A DNA stretch of 39,807 bases from JASFWK01 sp050049355 (GTDB lineage: Bacteria; Chloroflexota; Anaerolineae; B4-G1; DUEL01), in NCBI GenBank assembly GCA_050049355.1, contig JASFWK010000010.1, positions 1-39,807 of the forward strand, read 5' to 3'. Shown here in pieces: positions 31,249 through 39,807 of the stretch (the first letter of the stretch is position 1; each line of letters opens with the position of its first letter). A model generated the notes under the pieces. It was not told the origin of the DNA. It made no database searches and saw only the letters and a list, made by a program, of their open reading frames with translations. Both the position numbers and the translations under genes were made by a program.

Positions 31249-32253
31249 CTAGGCGCTTGCTGGCCTTTCAGCCAGCCCGGCTACGACCAGATCGAGCGCA
31301 GTCTCAGGGTCCAGCTCGCCGGTCTTGATCTGCCTGTCCGTCGCCAGCAGATACCGGTAGATCTGCTCCAACTGGGCCGGGGTGAAGTTGGCTGCCTGGC
31401 GGTACACCTTGCTGGCTGGGTAGGGATGTAGGTCCAAGATCCGAGCGATGCTGGCCGCATTCTTCCTCGCCTCACGGAGCTCCTTTGCCTGGATCAGGAG
31501 CCGGAATTGCCGCACGATCATGCCCAGGATTCGCAGGGGGGGCTCCTCTTCCTGCAGGAGCCGATGCAAAGTCGTGGCGGCTACGTTTCCCTCTCGTCGT
31601 CCGAGCCCGTCAACTAGGTCGAAGATGACCGCTTCCGATACGTAGGGGACGACTCGGGTGACGTCCTCAACGGCGATCGTCGACTCTGGCCCGACGTAGG
31701 TGACCAGTTTCATGATCTCCTGATCTAGCAGCCGCAGGTCTTGGCCGACCATCTGGGCCAGCTGTGCAGCGGCGTCGCCGGCGATCTGTCCCCCGTGCTT
31801 CTCGGTTCGCTTGACTATCCAATTGGGCAGGGCCTTGGCCGAGGGAGGCTCGAAGATCTGCACGTACCCGCGTTCGTGGCTGTGGGCCAGCTTCAGCACC
31901 GGATGATCGGCGGGCAGCGGCTCCTTCTCGACCAGGACCAGGCGCGCTGTCTCGGGTAGATTGGGGAGCAGGTCGAGCAGCGCTTCAAGGAACCTGGCGT
32001 CGCCTTTCCCCTTCCCCAGGCGAGTCAGCAGGCCGGCGACGATGACCAGGCGCCTCTTGGCCAGGAAGGGAACCGCCTCACAGGCGTGTCGCAGCTCCGT
32101 CAAGGTCACCTTGCGACCCTCCAGCCAAGTCGTGTTGAGATCGGCCATCTCAGAGGACGCGAGTCGCTCGCGGAGCTCGGCCACTGTCTCAGCGGAGGTG
32201 AACTCGTCGCTGCCGTGGAATACGTAGAAGGTAGGGGTGGGACGGGCCATCAT
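31249..32253 (-). CDS. holA: DNA polymerase III subunit delta
   Basis: A 334-residue clamp-loader subunit that opens the beta sliding clamp. It shows the delta pattern: an N-terminal start TPTFYVFHGSDEF, AVPFLAKRRLVIV (the region that contacts the clamp), a degenerate AAA+ core without Walker motifs, and the C-terminal collar domain with FDLVDGLGRREGNVAATTL and EEEPPLRILGMIVRQFRLLI. Length is normal. ATG 32253 overlaps the DUF6391 stop by four bases. With dnaX nearby (34689-36323), two clamp-loader parts sit in one neighbourhood. Confidence 0.93.
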   Translation of the reverse strand: MMARPTPTFYVFHGSDEFTSAETVAELRERLASSEMADLNTTWLEGRKVTLTELRHACEAVPFLAKRRLVIVAGLLTRLGKGKGDARFLEALLDLLPNLPETARLVLVEKEPLPADHPVLKLAHSHERGYVQIFEPPSAKALPNWIVKRTEKHGGQIAGDAAAQLAQMVGQDLRLLDQEIMKLVTYVGPESTIAVEDVTRVVPYVSEAVIFDLVDGLGRREGNVAATTLHRLLQEEEPPLRILGMIVRQFRLLIQAKELREARKNAASIARILDLHPYPASKVYRQAANFTPAQLEQIYRYLLATDRQIKTGELDPETALDLVVAGLAERPASA

Positions 32254-32765
32254 CCCTTGACTTTCACTTGGTGGGCGATAAGGGGGCCTCGCTCTTCTCG
32301 CACCACACCTGCGATCTGGACCTGATCCACATTGGGATCGGTGGTGAGGTGGGCCTGAAGCACCATGCCCAATCGCTGCCCCAGGATGACCCCCGTTGTG
32401 GCGACCAGCAGCACCAGCGGCAGCCGGCTAAGCCAATCCTTCCATCCCTCCTTGCGGCGTGAACTGAGCGCCGCAAAGGTCCCCAGGCCAGATAGTATGC
32501 CCGAAGCTGCCAGGTTGGTGCCACAGGACGGGTGAACCGCCAGGTCGCGCCGACCAGCCTGCAGCCGCTGCAGAGCGTGTTGGGCTGCCAACAGCACTCC
32601 CTCGGTGGGTAGGTCTCCGTATAGGATGAAACCGTTCAGCGTAGAACGGCCTACCACATTCAAATCCTGGTATCGTTGACTGAGGACGTGGATCGTGGCG
32701 TGTTCCAAGGCATGGTTGCGGCGCAGACGAGCGACCAGCGGAAAGGAGAGCGGCGCGAAAGGCAT
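32250..32765 (-). CDS. DUF6391 membrane protein
   Basis: A 171-residue protein with the family's opening motif RLRRNHALEHATIHVLSQRY, where HALEHATIH resembles a metal-binding HxxEH arrangement. One or two hydrophobic helices follow (about 84-100 and 113-136). Cys81 in HPSCGTNLA is another conserved-looking residue. Function unknown. GGAGG lies 5 bases before ATG 32765. It is translationally coupled to holA and begins 12 bases after the sortase gene, a striking mix of surface and replication functions in one operon. Confidence 0.85.
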   Translation of the reverse strand: MPFAPLSFPLVARLRRNHALEHATIHVLSQRYQDLNVVGRSTLNGFILYGDLPTEGVLLAAQHALQRLQAGRRDLAVHPSCGTNLAASGILSGLGTFAALSSRRKEGWKDWLSRLPLVLLVATTGVILGQRLGMVLQAHLTTDPNVDQVQIAGVVREERGPLIAHQVKVKG

Positions 32766-32777
32766 CTCGACCTCCTG

Positions 32778-33551
32778 CTATTGTTCCTCAGACTCGCCGG
32801 GCGACGTCGGTTCTGCCGGCTGGGCGATGACTACCAAGCGGTACTCCAGGCTGGCGTAGGGATGGCAGGTGACCAGCGTGACTCGCTCGTCACGGGTGGG
32901 CTGAATGTACTTAGCATTCGTCACTCGCACTTCGAGCGGCTGACCGCCCTCCGGCAAGAGCAGCGTCTCTGTGATCTCGTACGTGAACGAGATCTCGTCT
33001 GAGTACAGCACGATCCGGTCTCCCGGCTCCAGCTTGTAGAGATCTCGGAAGACCTCACCTCTGGTGGTGTTGTGGCCATTGATGACGGTATTGCCGGGCA
33101 CATTCAGCGGAGCCGAGTCTTCATGCCAGCCAGCGGCTCGCCTGGGCGGGACAGCCCAAACGGTCTGTTCCTGGCCTTGTACATTCACGATCTCCCACGT
33201 CGTGGTCACCACCGGCGCGTCCAGATCTATCGCGGAGATGATGATCCGCGTGGGCTGATATGGGACCGGGGTGGGTGTTGGTGTCGGAGGGATTTCTGCT
33301 GGATCGGACGTCGGGCCTTCTCCTTCTGCTGCCTGAGGGGGGACAAGGTGAGGCGAGGATGAAGAGGCTTGGGTGGTTGTAGGTTGAAGCAGGGAGACGC
33401 GGGTTGGGGCCGGGTGGAGCCGGCTGTCCAAGAACGGCGCCAGACGCAATCCCATCAGAATGATGCCTGCAAGCAGGAGCATCATCCCGCCCCAGGTGAG
33501 GGCTTCGGCTGACCAGTTGCGGTCGCTGGACGGTTCTGGTTGATCGAACAC
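32778..33551 (-). CDS. Sortase (class D/E-like)
   Basis: A 257-residue membrane-anchored transpeptidase. One helix (about 18-38) anchors it, and a Ser/Thr/Pro linker (about 50-97) spans the wall space. The catalytic domain has the conserved His160 in NTVINGHN, the catalytic Cys229 in TLVTCHPY and Arg238 in LEYRLVVIA. Sortases cleave a C-terminal sorting signal and join the protein to the cell surface. It starts at GTG 33551 after GGAAG at rather wide spacing. No clear sorting-signal substrate (LPxTG-helix-basic tail) occurs in this window. Confidence 0.92.
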   Translation of the reverse strand: MFDQPEPSSDRNWSAEALTWGGMMLLLAGIILMGLRLAPFLDSRLHPAPTRVSLLQPTTTQASSSSPHLVPPQAAEGEGPTSDPAEIPPTPTPTPVPYQPTRIIISAIDLDAPVVTTTWEIVNVQGQEQTVWAVPPRRAAGWHEDSAPLNVPGNTVINGHNTTRGEVFRDLYKLEPGDRIVLYSDEISFTYEITETLLLPEGGQPLEVRVTNAKYIQPTRDERVTLVTCHPYASLEYRLVVIAQPAEPTSPGESEEQ

Positions 33552-33703
33552 TTGAAATGACTTCCTTCTACTCGATATGTCCTGCCGCTGGACATACAGA
33601 GCGATATGTCACGCCTAACACACTCCCTCTACTCCCAGGAATCCGTGCTCGGAAAGCGATCGTCCTCCAGTGGCCTCCAAGCGCTGGGCGAGGCGAAAGT
33701 TAC

Positions 33704-34303
33704 CTAAACCTCCCGTCGGCTCTCCAGAGCGTTGGCAAGCGTGACCTGGTCGGCGTACTCCAGGTCTCCTCCTATCGGCAGCCCTCGCCCCAACCGGGTC
33801 ACCCGCACCCCTAAGGGCCGCAGCTTGGAGAGGAGGTACGCGGCAGTGTAGTCCCCTTCGCTGGTCGGGTTGGTCGCCAGAATGACCTCCTCTACCTCTT
33901 CATCCTGGATCCTTTGCAGCAGCTCGGTGATGTGGAGATCCTCGGCAAACAGTCCGTCCATCGGTGACAGCGCCCCGTGGAGCACGTGGTAGAGCCCCTG
34001 GTATTGCTGGGTTCGTTCGATTGCCAGAACGTCGAGAGGCTCCTCTACCACGCAGATGATGGAGCGGTCTCTTCCTGGATCGCTGCAGACCGGGCAGGGA
34101 TCCTCCTCGGTGATGTTGAAGCAGATCGAGCAGAAGTTTGTGCGCTCCTTCAGGTCGCGCAGTGCCTCCGCCAGCTGCAGCGGCAAGTCCGACTGGCCAC
34201 GCAGGAGGAAGTATGTGAGACGGGAGGCCGTCTTCGGGCCAATCCCGGGTAGTTCGGAGAGGGTCTCAATCAGCCGGGTGACCGACGGCGGAACTGTTGC
34301 CAT
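33704..34303 (-). CDS. recR: Recombination mediator RecR
   Basis: A 199-residue RecR with an N-terminal helix-hairpin-helix (LSELPGIGPKTASRLTYFLL), the four-cysteine zinc finger in FCSICFNITEEDPCPVC, and a Toprim domain (SIICVVEEPLDVLAIE, then EVILATNPTSEGDYTAAYL). It loads RecA in the RecFOR gap-repair pathway. The frame is open upstream, but ATG 34303 has GAGAGG before it and starts the conserved region. It is 19 bases after ybaB, the classic dnaX-ybaB-recR order. Confidence 0.96.
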   Translation of the reverse strand: MATVPPSVTRLIETLSELPGIGPKTASRLTYFLLRGQSDLPLQLAEALRDLKERTNFCSICFNITEEDPCPVCSDPGRDRSIICVVEEPLDVLAIERTQQYQGLYHVLHGALSPMDGLFAEDLHITELLQRIQDEEVEEVILATNPTSEGDYTAAYLLSKLRPLGVRVTRLGRGLPIGGDLEYADQVTLANALESRREV

Positions 34304-34322
34304 GGCCTCTCTTCTCCCTACG

Positions 34323-34667
34323 CTATCCCATTCCCAATCCTGGCAGCCCAAGTCCGCCAGCGACGGCGCCTATCTTCTCCTCCGCCTCCTCCTCTACCTG
34401 CTTCAATCCCTGGTTGACCGCCGCGACAATCAGGTCCTGCAGCATCTCCACATCCTCGGGATCTACCACATCTGGTTGGATGGTGATGGACTGGATCTTC
34501 CGTTCGCCGGAGACGACGGCGGTGACCGCCCCTCCACCGGCAGTGGCGGTCACAGTCATAGCCGCGACTTCCTCCTGGGCTTTCAGAAGGTCCTTCTGCA
34601 GGCTCTGCAACTGGCGGAGCATTCCCGCCTGACTAGTACCTTTCGGAGTACGTCTTCTCCTTCCCAC
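34323..34667 (-). CDS. ybaB: YbaB/EbfC family nucleoid-associated protein
   Basis: A 114-residue DNA-binding protein with the family core MLRQLQSLQKDLLKAQEEV, then GGGAVTAVVSGERKIQSITI and VAAVNQGLKQVEEE, and a Gly-rich tail. The start is GTG 34667, with AGGAGG five bases upstream; the inner ATG has no ribosome site. The extra basic N-terminus (GRRRRTPKG) may add DNA contacts. It lies between dnaX and recR, as in most bacteria. Confidence 0.93.
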   Translation of the reverse strand: MGRRRRTPKGTSQAGMLRQLQSLQKDLLKAQEEVAAMTVTATAGGGAVTAVVSGERKIQSITIQPDVVDPEDVEMLQDLIVAAVNQGLKQVEEEAEEKIGAVAGGLGLPGLGMG

Positions 34668-34688
34668 TGTACCTCCTCATATTATGCT

Positions 34689-36323
<1,635 letters not shown>

Positions 36324-36396
36324 ACTCCTGTCTCCTCAGTGCTCGTCTAAGATCGCAGCTCTCTCCCCGGCGTCTCCTGCACCTATTCCCCGCTCC

Positions 36397-37059
36397 TCAC
36401 TCTTCGCGCCCCACAAGCCCCATGACGGTCTCGCTGCTGGTGATCAGTTGGCACAGGGTGGCCTGCGGAATTACCGTCAACTCGTTCGGCCGCAGAGATA
36501 GCGACCCCTGGTCGGTGTGAATAGTGATCTCGCCGTTCAGCACCACGATCAGGATGTCATGGGGAGGGGGCTCAAGGGCCGGCCAGAGACCCTCGCCGCG
36601 CACCACCTGGACGGCCGCATCCTCCACCTGCGCGACGGTTTGGGGTTGGAAAGGGGCCGATAGTTCCTTCGCCGCCTCGTGCAGGTTGACGCGTTGCGGC
36701 GCGTTCTCTTTCGTGCCGTAGAGCCTCAGCCGCCCATTCTTGCGATCCGGTATGACCGTGCAGCGGATCAGGATCACCGTCGAGCCCAGCGGAGAACCGG
36801 ATCGGTGAGCTAGCCCCTTGCGTACCACCGCCAGTTCTCCCGGCCGCAGGCGCACGTCTCCCCTCTCGCTCTCCAAGAGGGTGACTCCCTCATGGACCCA
36901 GAAGAGCTCGTCCTGATCCAGGTGGCGGTGCCAGGCCAGGGTCCCCTGGCACAGGTAGAGGCTCGCCGTCAGGTCGCCGACGGAAGCCATGTCCACCATC
37001 GAGAAGGGTTCGTCTAACTGGGCGGCGAATTCTCCTAGGCTTAGCTTCTCCAATTGCAT
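36397..37059 (-). CDS. Bicupin-like protein, unknown function
   Basis: A 220-residue protein with two cupin barrels. The first has a metal site of the usual form (WHRHLDQDELFWVHEG, then GELAVVRKGLAHRS). The second (about 155-215) lacks the His cluster and is probably structural (LNGEITIHTDQGSLSLRPNEL). It could be an isomerase, dioxygenase or sugar-binding protein. It starts 20 bases after the SPFH gene and is likely co-transcribed with it; dnaX begins 74 bases further on. Confidence 0.8.
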   Translation of the reverse strand: MQLEKLSLGEFAAQLDEPFSMVDMASVGDLTASLYLCQGTLAWHRHLDQDELFWVHEGVTLLESERGDVRLRPGELAVVRKGLAHRSGSPLGSTVILIRCTVIPDRKNGRLRLYGTKENAPQRVNLHEAAKELSAPFQPQTVAQVEDAAVQVVRGEGLWPALEPPPHDILIVVLNGEITIHTDQGSLSLRPNELTVIPQATLCQLITSSETVMGLVGREE

Positions 37060-37078
37060 AGCCAGGATTTCGGCAGGC

Positions 37079-37876
37079 CTATGTCTCTTTGTCCGCGGAC
37101 GGTGACTCTCCCTCTATGAGGCTCATCAACCCACGCAGGAACTCGATGGGCAGCGGGAAGATGATGGTGGAGTTCTTCTCCACAGCGATCTCCGTCAGGG
37201 TCTGCAAGTAGCGCAGCTGGATGGCCGCCGGTGCCTCTCCGATAGTGTGGGCCGCCTTGGTCAGGGTCTGCGAGGCCTCGAACTCACCGTCGGCGTGGAT
37301 GATCTTGGCCCGCTTCTCCCGCTCTGCCTCTGCCTGCCGTGCCATGGCCCGCTGCATCGTCTGTGGGAGTTCTACGTCCTTGACCTCCACCACGCTGACC
37401 TTCACACCCCAGGGTTCGGTCTGCTCATCGATGATGCGCTGCAGTTGGCTGTTGATCTTGTCCCGATGGGCCAGGAGTTCGTCCAGTTCCGACTGACCGA
37501 TGACGTTACGCAGCGATGTCTGGGCAAGCTGCCAGGTGGCCCGACGGTAGTCCTCCACTTGGACAATGGCCTCGGCTGGTTCGATGATTCGGAAGTAAGC
37601 TACCGCGTTGACCTTGACGGTGACATTGTCATTGGTGATACACTCCTGGTTTGGAATGTCCATGGTGATCACCCTTAGGTCCACCTTCCTCATGCGGTCC
37701 ACGAATGGGATGATGAAGAAGAGGCCGGGTCCCCTGGGTCCCACGAGCCGTCCCAAGCGGAAGATAACCCCCCGCTCGTACTCCTGGACGATCTTTATGG
37801 AAGCGCTGGCGACGATCAGCAGAAAGAGGACGATCGCTCCTACCACACAGCCGAGAGACGTAATCAAGGATTCCAC
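37079..37876 (-). CDS. SPFH/band 7 family slipin (stomatin-like)
   Basis: A 265-residue membrane protein. A single N-terminal helix (about 7-30) is followed by the stomatin signature EYERGVIFRLGRLVGPRGPG and the SPFH domain (to about 190; VDLRVITMDIPNQECITNDN, then VEVKDVELPQTMQRAMARQA). The C-terminus holds the oligomerising helix and IIFPLPIEFLRGL. Slipins form rings in lipid microdomains and often pair with a NfeD protease-like protein, which is not present here. It is first in its operon, with its own promoter. Confidence 0.93.
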   Translation of the reverse strand: MESLITSLGCVVGAIVLFLLIVASASIKIVQEYERGVIFRLGRLVGPRGPGLFFIIPFVDRMRKVDLRVITMDIPNQECITNDNVTVKVNAVAYFRIIEPAEAIVQVEDYRRATWQLAQTSLRNVIGQSELDELLAHRDKINSQLQRIIDEQTEPWGVKVSVVEVKDVELPQTMQRAMARQAEAEREKRAKIIHADGEFEASQTLTKAAHTIGEAPAAIQLRYLQTLTEIAVEKNSTIIFPLPIEFLRGLMSLIEGESPSADKET

Positions 37877-37993
37877 TCTTCACCTCCTACGCGTGAATTA
37901 GGGGGTTACACGAGACCTGCTCTGGCGGACTTGGTGTCCTGTGGGGATAGGCGCGCCGTCCTCCCCAAGCAGGTGGTCGTTGTAGTGTTTGCG

Positions 37994-38022
37994 ATTATAC
38001 CTCGGAGGGGCACGAGACGCAA
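37994..38022 (-). promoter_or_regulatory. Promoter for the slipin-bicupin operon
   Basis: On the minus strand, TTGCGT (38022-38017) and a perfect TATAAT (37999-37994) are 17 bases apart. This leaves a leader of about 110 bases before ATG 37876. It lies back to back with the nurA promoter in the same intergenic region. Confidence 0.75.
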
Positions 38023-38086
38023 CCGCTCCCTCTGCAGCTCGGCAAGACTGGTGAGAGGCATCGGGCCAGCGCGCTGCATGGTCGTC

Positions 38087-38115
38087 TTGTTTCTCTCTCT
38101 CGCCTCGGGTATAAT
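38087..38115 (+). promoter_or_regulatory. Promoter for nurA
   Basis: TTGTTT (38087-38092) and a perfect TATAAT (38110-38115) are spaced by 17 bases. Transcription should start near 38122, about 14 bases before the GTG start, giving a very short leader. Confidence 0.75.
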
Positions 38116-38135
38116 AGCTGCACGGGGGCGATACT

Positions 38136-39293
38136 GTGACCTTGGAACTGAACCAGCTGACCGATGTGATAGAGGAGATGGGTCAGGCGTTTGCCCGCCA
38201 GCAGCGGCAATTCGGCCAATTGGTCGAGCGAGCGCGTGCGTGGCTGGGTGAGTTCGCCGACAAGGGACGGGCATTCGAGGACGTAGCTTGGGAGTTCAAC
38301 GCGGCCGTCCCCACCCACGAACCGCTGGATCAAGTTGTCCCCCTTCCGACCCTGCCGGAGCGATTCACCGTGATGGGGGCGGATGGCACGCAAATTCAGC
38401 CGGATCGGCACGGGCTGGCACTCTACTACATGATCAACCTGGGCAGCCTCGTCTATCGGCACGGGAGTGGTGAAACCCCCGAGGCCCGGAGCGTCCCCCG
38501 TCTCTGCTACAAGGAAGAGGATCTCTACGAGGGCGCACTCCTTGTGGTTGGCAACTTGCTCGACGTGCGGCGAGATCGCGCCGAGCTTGAGCACTTGGCG
38601 GATCTAGTCGAGGCGGAGCCGGCTGGACCGACGGTGGCGTTGGTCGATGGGACGATCCTTCTCTGGGTTCTGGAGAACCTGCCTGCGCCGGGGAGAGGGG
38701 AGAAGATCGAAGGCTATCTGGAACAGGTGGAGCGTATCCGACACAAGGGCGCAGCGCCGGCGGCTTTCACCAGTCGCCCTCGCTATACGGGGGTGGGCCG
38801 CCTGCTTCATCTGGCGCACCTGGGTGGGGACGTGGAGCGAGCGCATTCAGAGCCCAATCCCCTGGAGCGGTTGCCCGATCGGGCTATCTTCTCCTCCCTC
38901 GCCGCTGGGGCTCGGTCGCCCCTTTTCGCCTCTCCCGGCACGGTGAACCGGGATTACTACGCGCCGACGGGGAATCAGGTCTACTTCTTCTACGTCAACG
39001 TCGCTGGCGAGGAAGAGGAAGCGGTGGTGGCACGGGTGGAGACGCCGGCCTGGGTGGTTGACGAGCCGGAACTGCTGGCGTTGGTCCACGGAGCGGTGGT
39101 CCTGCAGAGCCGCATCGCCGGTGGTTTTCCTTACGTGTTGGCCCGTGCTGACGAACTAGCCTTCATCAGCGGACCCGAGCGGCAGCGGCTGGAGGAGATG
39201 GTGGCGGTAGCTCTTCTGCGGGCCGGAGTGGTGCCAGGGCTCTCACCAAAAGCTGACTACAAAGGCTTGACCCGAGGGGGGAGGGGGTGGTGA
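38136..39293 (+). CDS. nurA: NurA-domain 5'-3' nuclease
   Basis: A 385-residue nuclease of the NurA family, which trims DNA ends with the HerA translocase. The metal-binding site begins with Asp83 in FTVMGADGTQIQPDRH and includes Asp in TVALVDGTILLW; later conserved stretches are YFFYVNV, VARVETPAWV and PYVLARADELAFIS. The N-terminal 60 residues are helical. It starts at GTG with GGGGG upstream and a promoter close by. Its TGA overlaps the next ATG (TGATG), so the two genes are coupled. In archaea, and in bacteria such as Thermus and Deinococcus, NurA acts in break repair or phage defence. Confidence 0.85.
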   Translation: MTLELNQLTDVIEEMGQAFARQQRQFGQLVERARAWLGEFADKGRAFEDVAWEFNAAVPTHEPLDQVVPLPTLPERFTVMGADGTQIQPDRHGLALYYMINLGSLVYRHGSGETPEARSVPRLCYKEEDLYEGALLVVGNLLDVRRDRAELEHLADLVEAEPAGPTVALVDGTILLWVLENLPAPGRGEKIEGYLEQVERIRHKGAAPAAFTSRPRYTGVGRLLHLAHLGGDVERAHSEPNPLERLPDRAIFSSLAAGARSPLFASPGTVNRDYYAPTGNQVYFFYVNVAGEEEEAVVARVETPAWVVDEPELLALVHGAVVLQSRIAGGFPYVLARADELAFISGPERQRLEEMVAVALLRAGVVPGLSPKADYKGLTRGGRGW

Positions 39294-39807
39294 TGTCTGG
39301 CAGGGAGATTCCAGTGGGCCGCGTGCTGAGGGCTTCGACGCGGGAATTCACCGTTGGGTGCCGGGTAATGCAGCCAGATATTCCCACCTTCGGCTCGTTC
39401 GTGCAGGCGGACGCGCGCGGACAGGGGGACGCCATCTATGGCCTCATTCACGACGTGGCCGTGCAGGATGATCTCTTCGTCCGCCGCTTCATCATTGCCG
39501 AACCCCCCGAGGAGGTGGTTCGCGACCAGCGCGAGAACCGACAGGTGCCGATAGAGGTCACTGTGTTGGCGGTGGGGTGTCGGGAGGGGGAGCGCATCGT
39601 TCACCGCATCCCGCCTCAGCCGCCTGTAACGATGGACCATCTCTACCTCTGCCCGCCCGATGAGGTAATTGCTTTCACCCGGCGGTTCGACTACTTCCGG
39701 CTGGTATTGGATGCCCCTACAGTCCCTGCCGACGCGCTGCTGACCGCCAGCCTACGCCTGGCGGCTGCGGCCCGCCCAGCCGGCGAGGGGGAAGAGTTCC
39801 TGGTGGA
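39293..39807 (+). CDS. HAS-barrel protein, HerA-type N-terminus (partial, runs off window)
   Basis: The first 171 codons are visible and the frame is open at the edge. The start (GREIPVGRVLRASTREFTVG, then DIPTFGSFVQADARGQGDAI and YGLIHDVAVQDDLFVRRFI) is the HAS-barrel that begins HerA-family translocases and some ATP synthase subunits. RDQRENRQVPIEVTVLAVG and FDYFRLVLDAPTVPADALL follow. No Walker A is reached by 39807. It may be a complete HerA or, as in some lineages, a separate HAS-barrel protein followed by the ATPase. The one-base overlap with nurA supports a NurA-HerA pair. Confidence 0.75.
   Translation, partial: MSGREIPVGRVLRASTREFTVGCRVMQPDIPTFGSFVQADARGQGDAIYGLIHDVAVQDDLFVRRFIIAEPPEEVVRDQRENRQVPIEVTVLAVGCREGERIVHRIPPQPPVTMDHLYLCPPDEVIAFTRRFDYFRLVLDAPTVPADALLTASLRLAAAARPAGEGEEFLV

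Overview
The window is about 40 kb of GC-rich bacterial DNA. It most resembles a member of the Chloroflexota (Anaerolineae-like), probably from an environmental or metagenomic assembly. That placement is inference from family-level cues: a DUF6391 protein coupled to holA, a dnaX-ybaB-recR block, bPH/DUF1648 membrane proteins, secreted proteins with Thr/Pro-rich linkers and a Y-L-P-L-V tail, and dispersed palindromic repeats. There is no rRNA, tRNA, CRISPR array, integrase or intact transposase.

Layout. (1) 372-5190, minus strand: an operon for ATP-dependent radical dehydration or reduction of a CoA thioester. It holds two subunits of the 2-hydroxyacyl-CoA dehydratase/benzoyl-CoA reductase type, their activating ATPase, a remnant of an acyl-CoA ligase, a gamma carbonic anhydrase, a lone cyclic-nucleotide-binding domain and a small protein. 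(2) 5444-8506, plus: a secreted protein with a recently duplicated 106-residue unit, then an OmpR-type regulator and its membrane kinase. (3) 8603-11153, plus: a Tat-type DUF362 lipoprotein and a membrane polyferredoxin that looks like NapH fused to NapG. (4) 11175-15898, minus: five tightly packed genes, namely a Tat-type lipoprotein, a radical SAM/SPASM enzyme, a Nudix hydrolase, a GNAT acetyltransferase and an HEXXH lipoprotein peptidase. asnS follows at 15939-17285.

(5) 17866-28882 is accessory-like. It has a large secreted metallo-beta-lactamase-fold protein, small membrane proteins, two membrane proteins sharing an apparently undescribed domain, a small lipoprotein, a secreted seven-repeat (LVIVD) beta-propeller protein, and long gaps with dispersed repeats. 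A 98-bp sequence at the left edge recurs in inverted orientation at 26410-26506. (6) 29042-31219, plus: an FtsK-like translocase without a membrane domain, behind a consensus promoter whose start region is a long palindrome centred on GAAC-N4-GTTC, a Gram-positive-type LexA box. Two small genes follow it. (7) 31249-37876, minus: housekeeping genes holA, DUF6391, sortase, recR, ybaB, dnaX, a bicupin protein and a stomatin-like SPFH protein. (8) 38136-end, plus: a NurA-type nuclease coupled to a HAS-barrel (HerA-type) gene cut by the window edge.

The best candidates for something undescribed are the LexA-box/FtsK cassette, the radical SAM enzyme paired with a Tat lipoprotein carrying two T-C-Y-x-P motifs, and the unnamed domain shared by the proteins at 21122-21976 and 22504-23241. 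All functional statements come from reading the sequence; no database search was run.
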